Source: Actinomycetales bacterium
GTDB taxonomy: Bacteria > Actinomycetota > Actinomycetes > Actinomycetales > Dermabacteraceae
NCBI GenBank assembly: GCA_012799425.1
Contig: JAAZLF010000743.1
Coordinates: 1 to 18,545 of the forward strand
Length of the DNA: 18,545 nucleotides
Direction of reading: 5' to 3'
The translations under genes and the position numbers were made by a program. A model generated the notes under the pieces. That model ran no database searches, was not told the DNA's origin, and saw only the letters and a list, made by a program, of their open reading frames with translations. This document shows, piece by piece, positions 13,986 through 18,545 of the stretch; positions within the stretch are counted from its first letter, which is position 1; every line of letters begins with the position of its first letter.

Positions 13986-15911
13986 TTACCGGGAACGGCT
14001 GGAGGTCTGGTCTCGACCCGAGAACGATTCCTGCACCGCGGTGAGCACGGCCTCCCCGTACTCGGCGAGCTTCTTGGCGCCCACTCCGCTGATGCCGCCG
14101 AGCTGGCCGATCGTCGCGGGACGTGCCTGGACGATCGCCACCAGGGTGGCGTCGGAGAACACCATGTACGGCGGGATCTGCTTCTCCTTCGCGACGGAGG
14201 TGCGCCACTGACGCAGCGTCTCGAAGCGCTCCCTCTCGGCGACCTCGAGCCCCTCGGCGGCACGGGAAGCTCCGCCTACGCCTCGTCCGGAACGCGATCG
14301 GGGCTGCTTGGCCGGGGTGCGGTCCACGGCGAGCTCGAGCGTGGTCTCGCTGCGCAGCACCGGCCCTGCCTGTGGGCCGGGGACGAGCACCCCGTACTCG
14401 CCTTCGGCCTCGATGATGCCGCGGGCGAGCAGCTGACGGATGGCGGTGCGCCACTCCTTCTCGCTCAGCTCCGTGCCGATGCCCCAGACGCTCAGCTCCT
14501 CGTGGCGGGACTGGGCGGAGCGCGGATTCTCGCGGCCCCTCAGCACCTCGATCACCTGGCCCGAGCCGAACTTCTGCCCCCGTTCGCGATCCAGGCGGAT
14601 CAGCGCGGACAGCAGCTTCTGAGCGGCGACCGTCGCGTCCCAGGTCTTCGGCGGGCTCAGGCAGGTGTCGCAGTTCCCGCAGGCTTCGGCATCCATCTCC
14701 TGGCCGAAGTAGCGCAGCAGCTGCACGCGGCGGCAGGTGACCGTCTCGCACAGGGCGAGCATCGCGTCGAGGTGGGAGCGGGCGTTGCGCTTGAACTGTG
14801 CGTCGCCCTCCCCGGAGTCGATGAACCGGCGCTGATTGACGACATCGCCGAGGCCGTAGGCCATCCACGCGGTCGACGGCTGGCCGTCGCGCCCGGCGCG
14901 CCCGGTCTCCTGGTAGTAGCCCTCGATGGACTTGGGCAGATCCAGGTGCGCCACGAAGCGGACGTCGGGCTTGTCGATCCCCATGCCGAAAGCGATCGTC
15001 GCGACGATGATCAGTCCGTCGGCTCGCAGGAACCGCTCCTGGTGGTCCTGGCGCACGGCCGCGTCGAGGCCCGCGTGATAAGGGAGGGCAGGGATGCCGC
15101 GTGCCACGAGCGCCTCGGCGGTCTGCTCCACGCTCTTGCGGGACAGGCAGTAGACGATGCCTGATTCCCCCTCGTGCTCCGTGGTGATCAGGCGCAGCAG
15201 CTGTTCGCGCGGCGAGGCCTTGGGCTCGATCCGGTACTGGATGTTCGGCCGATCGAAGCTGGAGACGAAATGCTCCGCCTCCTGCATCCGCAGGCGTTCG
15301 GTGAGCTCCCGATGGGTCGTTTCGGTAGCCGTCGCGGTCAGCGCGATCCTCGGGACCTGCGGGAAGGCATCGGCGAGCACCGACAGGCCCATGTAGTCCG
15401 GTCGGAAGTCATGGCCCCACTGGGAGACGCAGTGCGCCTCGTCGATCGCGAACAGGGCGATCCGCGCCCGGTGCAGCAGATCCTGGGTGCGGGGGAGGAC
15501 GAGTCGTTCCGGCGCCATGTACAGCAGGTCCAGCTCACCGGCCAGCAGCTGCTGCTCGACCGCCTGCGCCTCGTGGAGGTCCAGGGTCGAGTTCAGGTAG
15601 GCGGCGCGGATGCCGACGGCTTCGAGTGCCGAGACCTGGTCCGCCATCAGCGCGATGAGCGGGGAGATCACGACTCCTGTGCCCTCTCGCAGCAGCGCGG
15701 GGATCTGGTAGCACAGCGACTTGCCGCCACCGGTGGGCATCAGCACCACGGCGTCGCCGCCGCCGGCGACGTGCTCGATGATGGTCGCCTGGTCTCCGCG
15801 GAAGGCGTCGTACCCGAAGACCCGCGAGAGGATCTCCAGCGCCGCATCCGCCTGGCCGGCATCGCCCTCCCGGAGCGCGGAGATCGGATCGGCGGCAGGC
15901 GAGGAACTCAT
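13986..15911 (-). CDS. recQ: ATP-dependent DNA helicase RecQ
   Basis: 3'-to-5' DNA helicase used in recombination and replication repair, 641 residues. Motif 0 is FRGDQ (37-41), Walker A is MPTGGGKS (58-65), the Walker B/DEAH box is [18 protein letters not shown] (from 156), motif III is ALTATAT, and motif VI is [12 protein letters not shown]. The RQC zinc site has four cysteines (TCRR, then ACGNCDTC). A winged-helix region follows, then a C-terminal HRDC domain ([20 protein letters not shown], then [14 protein letters not shown]). The protein is therefore a full-length RecQ. ATG 15911 is preferred over in-frame GTG 15920 because TACAGT ends 7 nt before the ATG and overlaps the GTG, so a leaderless message would begin at the ATG. 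It is separated from the next upstream gene by a strong hairpin, so it is probably transcribed alone. Confidence 0.95.
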   Translation of the reverse strand: MSSSPAADPISALREGDAGQADAALEILSRVFGYDAFRGDQATIIEHVAGGGDAVVLMPTGGGKSLCYQIPALLREGTGVVISPLIALMADQVSALEAVGIRAAYLNSTLDLHEAQAVEQQLLAGELDLLYMAPERLVLPRTQDLLHRARIALFAIDEAHCVSQWGHDFRPDYMGLSVLADAFPQVPRIALTATATETTHRELTERLRMQEAEHFVSSFDRPNIQYRIEPKASPREQLLRLITTEHEGESGIVYCLSRKSVEQTAEALVARGIPALPYHAGLDAAVRQDHQERFLRADGLIIVATIAFGMGIDKPDVRFVAHLDLPKSIEGYYQETGRAGRDGQPSTAWMAYGLGDVVNQRRFIDSGEGDAQFKRNARSHLDAMLALCETVTCRRVQLLRYFGQEMDAEACGNCDTCLSPPKTWDATVAAQKLLSALIRLDRERGQKFGSGQVIEVLRGRENPRSAQSRHEELSVWGIGTELSEKEWRTAIRQLLARGIIEAEGEYGVLVPGPQAGPVLRSETTLELAVDRTPAKQPRSRSGRGVGGASRAAEGLEVAERERFETLRQWRTSVAKEKQIPPYMVFSDATLVAIVQARPATIGQLGGISGVGAKKLAEYGEAVLTAVQESFSGRDQTSSRSR

Positions 15912-15918
15912 GCTGGCC

Positions 15919-15924
15919 ACTGTA
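15919..15924 (-). promoter_or_regulatory. -10 box of recQ, predicted leaderless
   Basis: On the minus strand TACAGT ends 7 nt before ATG 15911. No ribosome site or convincing -35 box is seen. The rest of the 224-bp gap (15912-16135) contains the hairpin at 16032-16062 and no gene. Confidence 0.45.
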
Positions 15925-16031
15925 TGCGCGGGGGAGACCGAGGGGACATGAGGTCCGGCGGCTGTGGATGAAGGGCCCGCTCGACGCCGACGGGGCGCAG
16001 GCTCAGGGTGTCGATCCGTGCGGCAGCTCGC

Positions 16032-16062
16032 CGCGCGCCGGATATCCCCTATCCGGCGCGCG
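16032..16062. terminator. 13-bp perfect hairpin between the hydrolase gene and recQ
   Basis: Arms CGCGCGCCGGATA (16032-16044) and TATCCGGCGCGCG (16050-16062) pair perfectly around a 5-nt loop (TCCCC). It lies about 74 nt downstream of the hydrolase stop and about 120 nt upstream of recQ, both read on the minus strand, so a terminator role is the simplest reading. There is no T tract on either side. Actinobacterial terminators often lack one, but the element could equally be a DNA-level inverted repeat or processing site. Confidence 0.55.
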
Positions 16063-16135
16063 AACCGCGATATCTTCTCACAGGACGTTCACCCACGAGA
16101 ACCAATCCCCACCAGCACGAACCTGGCAGCGGCCC

Positions 16136-16885
16136 TCAGGTGTGCTGCGCCACGAACTCGCTGAGCGCGGCCGCGACCTCACCGTCCATCTCTTCATCAC
16201 CCAGACTCGCGGTGCCGTCTCCCCGCTGGGCCCCGTAGTCCCCGAAGCCGGCGTGGTTCGCGCCGTCGATCTCGAGCATCGTCGCCGCCTCGGGGAGATT
16301 CCCGCGGTGCTCGGCGATGTCCTCCGGCGTCGAGAGCGCATCCTCGCTGCCGGAGAGGCTCAGCGCCGGCAGATCCTGCGTGGACAGATCGTTCGCGCAA
16401 TACGCGGCGAAGAGCACCAGGCCGTCTGCATCGGGGGCGACCTGGCAGGCCCGCACCCCGCCGAGCGAGTGCCCGCCCACCCACCAGGTGCCGATCTCCG
16501 GGGCGGAGGCGGTGAAGGTGTCCAGGCCTCGGCGATCGAGCAGTGCCAGGTTGAGCGTGGGGCGGGCGATCACCACGGTCACGCCGTGCTCGGTCACCAG
16601 AGGGGACAGGCGCGCCGCATAGGCCTCCGGCTCGACCTTGCCGCCGGGGTAGAAGACGAGTCCGGTCTCCGCCGGTCCGGTCTCGGAGGGCTGCAGGATG
16701 AGCGCGGTCTCCGAATCCGCGACGGTGACACGGGGATCCTCGACCACATCGCCCCACGGCCCGGGCTCCGCGGTCATGACCCCGGTCCGGCTCCACGCGA
16801 TCACTCCGACGACGGCCACCAGCACCAGCACCAGCGCTGCGGTGAGAAGGCCCAGGAGCATGCGCCGGGCGCGAGAAGCAGTCAT
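16136..16885 (-). CDS. Membrane-anchored alpha/beta hydrolase
   Basis: Predicted extracytoplasmic esterase/lipase-like enzyme of 249 residues. An Arg-containing start and a hydrophobic segment (about 9-31) form an uncleaved anchor or signal. The catalytic triad can be read directly: S140 in the nucleophile elbow GGHSLGG, D182 in SGSEDALSTPED and H211 in GANHAGFGDYG. The segment GLVFYPGGKVEPEAYAARLS supplies the oxyanion-side loop typical of the Abhydrolase_5-type group. C147 and C163 could form a disulfide outside the cell. An open frame extends upstream to 17044, but ATG 16885 begins the signal-like segment and has TACGGT 6 nt before it. It is divergent from an exported nuclease/phosphatase-family gene. 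Substrate is unknown. Confidence 0.85.
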   Translation of the reverse strand: MTASRARRMLLGLLTAALVLVLVAVVGVIAWSRTGVMTAEPGPWGDVVEDPRVTVADSETALILQPSETGPAETGLVFYPGGKVEPEAYAARLSPLVTEHGVTVVIARPTLNLALLDRRGLDTFTASAPEIGTWWVGGHSLGGVRACQVAPDADGLVLFAAYCANDLSTQDLPALSLSGSEDALSTPEDIAEHRGNLPEAATMLEIDGANHAGFGDYGAQRGDGTASLGDEEMDGEVAAALSEFVAQHT

Positions 16886-16891
16886 GGGAGC

Positions 16892-16897
16892 ACCGTA
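16892..16897 (-). promoter_or_regulatory. -10 box of the hydrolase gene, predicted leaderless
   Basis: On the minus strand TACGGT ends 6 nt before ATG 16885. The spacer GCTCCC is identical to the last six bases before the molybdate regulator's ATG. No Shine-Dalgarno sequence is present. Confidence 0.45.
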
Positions 16898-17075
16898 GCG
16901 CCGTCCCCGACAGACTCGACCCAGACCCGCCACTGCTCGGAGTGGGTTCGCGCCGTCGAGGACCCAGCGGCCGGGCAGGGCCCCGCGGCGGCCGGGAGGT
17001 GGCGGGCATCTGCCGACTGCGTGAACAGCGGCTGACCGCAGCACGGCATGTCCGTTCCGTCCGATTCGCAGCGCC

Positions 17076-17081
17076 TACGGT
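17076..17081 (+). promoter_or_regulatory. Possible -10 box of the exported EEP-family gene
   Basis: TACGGT would place initiation near 17088 and give a leader of about 32 nt containing the GGAGG ribosome site. The -35 region is not clear. The rest of the 234-bp divergent gap (16886-17119) shows only GC-rich sequence without a recognisable operator. Confidence 0.35.
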
Positions 17082-17119
17082 GCCAGAGAAGCCCACCCTC
17101 GATCCTCTGGAGGCCCAGC

Positions 17120-18130
17120 GTGCCGCACGCCCTCGATCGCCGTACCCTCGTCACCGGTCTCGGCCTCGGAGCGGTCGGACTGGGGATCCTCGCGGCCGTG
17201 CCGGCGCTGTCCGCCTCCGAAGGGTCTGCGCCCCTGCCATCGGAGCCCGGTGTCCCGGCCGCCGGGGAGGAGCGGCCGCTCATCGGCTCTGCCGACGCCG
17301 ACCACCTACACGTCATGAGCTTCAACATCCGAGTGGACCTGTCCATCGCCGACGAGGCGGCAGCTTTCGAGCTCGACGCGACGCAGGCCGGCGAGCCCGA
17401 CCACTGGCCGGACCGCCGTTCCCTGGTGACAGAGCTGCTGCGGCGTGAGCAGCCCACACTGCTCGGCGTGCAGGAGGCGAAGTTCCGCCAGCTGGCCGCG
17501 ATCGAGGAGGCCCTGCCCGGGCATCGCCACGTCGGCTATGGGCGCCACGGCGGAAGCCGCGACGAGCACTCCGCCCTCTTCTACGACCACGAGCGTCTCG
17601 AGCTGCTGGCCTGGGATCAGTTCTGGCTCTCGGACACCCCGGAGGTGACCGGCTCGGCGAGTTGGGGCAACGAGATCAGCCGTCTCGTGGTGTGGGCGCG
17701 GCTGCGCGACCGCAGCACCGGCAGCGAGATCGGCGCGATCAACACCCACTTCGACCACCGCTCCGAGCCCGCTCGACGTCGCAGCGCCGAGGTCCTCGCC
17801 GAGCTGACGACGCATGACGAGCTGACGGGACTGCCGCTGATCGTCACCGGTGACTTCAACGCGGTCGCCGGAGAGTCCGAGGCCTACACCACCCTGGTCG
17901 AGGACGGTCCGTTCCGAGACGTCTGGGAGAGCGCCCAGGAGCAGCTCACCCCGGCCTGGGGCACCTTCCCCGACTATGGCGAGCCCGTCGAGGGGGAACG
18001 ACGGATCGACTGGGTGCTCACCAGCGAGCAGATCGAGGTCCGCCAGGCGGGGATCAACATCTGGCGCGACGGGGACGGAGCCTTCCCCTCGGACCACACC
18101 CCCGTGCAGGCGCTGATCGCGCTGCCCTGA
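17120..18130 (+). CDS. Exported endonuclease/exonuclease/phosphatase-family protein
   Basis: Predicted secreted metal-dependent phosphodiesterase or phosphatase, 336 residues. GTG 17120 is the start: GGAGG (17109-17113) is six bases upstream and the next residues form a signal with twin arginines (DRRTLVTG, 6-13), a hydrophobic stretch to about 30 and a likely ALSA cleavage site near 32, suggesting Tat export. An upstream in-frame ATG at 17048 has no ribosome site and would hide the signal. EEP catalytic residues are visible: N69 (SFNIR), E119 (VQEAK), H210 (NTHFDH), D245 and N247 (TGDFNA), D297 (RIDWVL), and D325/H326 (SDHTPV). Family members include DNases, sphingomyelinase-like and sugar-phosphate-acting enzymes, so the substrate is open. 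It is divergent from the anchored hydrolase. Confidence 0.88.
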   Translation: MPHALDRRTLVTGLGLGAVGLGILAAVPALSASEGSAPLPSEPGVPAAGEERPLIGSADADHLHVMSFNIRVDLSIADEAAAFELDATQAGEPDHWPDRRSLVTELLRREQPTLLGVQEAKFRQLAAIEEALPGHRHVGYGRHGGSRDEHSALFYDHERLELLAWDQFWLSDTPEVTGSASWGNEISRLVVWARLRDRSTGSEIGAINTHFDHRSEPARRRSAEVLAELTTHDELTGLPLIVTGDFNAVAGESEAYTTLVEDGPFRDVWESAQEQLTPAWGTFPDYGEPVEGERRIDWVLTSEQIEVRQAGINIWRDGDGAFPSDHTPVQALIALP

Positions 18131-18143
18131 GCGGCGGGCGGGC

Positions 18144-18545
18144 TCAGCGCTTGTGGTAGAGCTGCTTGCGCAGGAACCGCGGCTCGGAGGTCACCGAGAT
18201 CCCGAGGTTGCGGAAGATGCCTTCATCCACCGTGCCCAGGATCGTGGTGGTGTGCACGTCGCAGCCGGCGAGGCTGCGCAGCTGCTCGATCGCGCGGCGC
18301 GCATTCCCGTCGCTCGAGGCGGAGACCGACAGGGCGATCAGCACCTCATCGGTGTGCAGCCGCGGATTGCGCGAGCCCAGGTGCTCCGTCTTCAGAGTCT
18401 GGATCGGCTCGATCGACGAGGGGGAGAGCAGCTGCACCGCATCCTCGAGACCGGCCAGGTGCTTGAGCGCGTTCAGCAGCATCGCGGCCGAGCAGCCCAG
18501 CAGCGGTGAGGTCTTGCCCGTGATCAGCGTGCCGTCGGCCAGCTG
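18144..18545 (-). CDS. DUF1846/UPF0371-family protein, C-terminal part (cut by window end)
   Basis: The last 133 residues of a larger protein whose start lies to the right of the window. The frame is open to base 18545 and reads [17 protein letters not shown], then [14 protein letters not shown]. It ends with [20 protein letters not shown], then [13 protein letters not shown] and QLYHKR. These are the conserved end motifs of the DUF1846 family, about 500 residues long, whose biochemical role is not established. The ATG at 18482 inside this frame is internal, not the start. It is convergent with the EEP gene across a 13-bp gap. Confidence 0.85.
   Translation of the reverse strand, partial: QLADGTLITGKTSPLLGCSAAMLLNALKHLAGLEDAVQLLSPSSIEPIQTLKTEHLGSRNPRLHTDEVLIALSVSASSDGNARRAIEQLRSLAGCDVHTTTILGTVDEGIFRNLGISVTSEPRFLRKQLYHKR

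Noticed and set aside
16087..16102. GTTC-N8-GAAC resembling an SOS (LexA) box upstream of recQ
   Set aside because: The half-site order and spacing are wrong for the actinobacterial GAAC-N4-GTTC type box, so LexA control of recQ is not supported.
15964..16238. Short plus-strand frames between recQ and the hydrolase gene
   Set aside because: There is no ribosome site, no recognisable protein and the composition is that of spurious frames; the hairpin lies within them.
1..18545. Defence island, mobile element or CRISPR array as the source of novelty
   Set aside because: No transposase, integrase, direct-repeat array, restriction or toxin-antitoxin gene was recognised. RecQ and NYN-OST-HTH are separate genes without defence partners here.

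Overview
The window is very GC-rich, gene-dense bacterial DNA. Its gene families (CUT1 sugar permeases with a LacI regulator, YeiH/LysR, NYN-OST-HTH, DUF1846) and the frequent -10 boxes lying 6-7 nt before an ATG suggest an actinobacterium. Within that group a Micrococcales member such as Brachybacterium or another Dermabacteraceae fits best; this placement is inference from protein style, not from a marker gene. I see no rRNA, tRNA, CRISPR array, insertion sequence or phage gene. No gene-free stretch exceeds about 240 bp.

Layout. (1) 10-2996, plus strand: the end of a carbohydrate ABC importer operon, with two CUT1 permeases and a LacI-type regulator; the binding-protein gene is presumably left of the window. 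(2) 3011-6564, minus strand: a five-gene molybdate unit running from 6564 downward. It encodes an HTH-TOBE regulator, ModA, ModB, ModC and a MagIII-like DNA glycosylase. All four junctions are 4-nt ATGA stop/start overlaps. (3) 6605-8598: a YeiH-type putative sulfate exporter diverging from a LysR regulator; a dyad sits on the regulator's -10 box and start codon. (4) 8640-10602, plus strand: a small cupin, an NYN nuclease with an OST-HTH/LOTUS domain, and a DoxX-like membrane protein. (5) 10590-12847: an SMP-30/gluconolactonase-family protein diverging from a DUF1624/DUF418 acyltransferase-like membrane protein, with an imperfect palindrome between them. (6) 12834-16885, minus strand: a single-pass protein with an extracytoplasmic domain, a full-length RecQ helicase, and a membrane-anchored alpha/beta hydrolase. 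A 13-bp perfect hairpin lies between recQ and the hydrolase gene. (7) 17120-18545: a probable Tat-exported endonuclease/exonuclease/phosphatase-family enzyme, then the C-terminal part of a DUF1846 protein cut by the window edge.

The best candidate for something under-described is the tight coupling of a base-excision-repair-type glycosylase to a molybdate regulator/transporter operon. The second theme is a run of seven genes whose predicted transcripts start at or within a base or two of the start codon. The genes with good Shine-Dalgarno sequences (malG-like, lacI-like, doxX-like, EEP) do not show this. The remaining genes look like ordinary accessory and housekeeping functions rather than one coherent new system.
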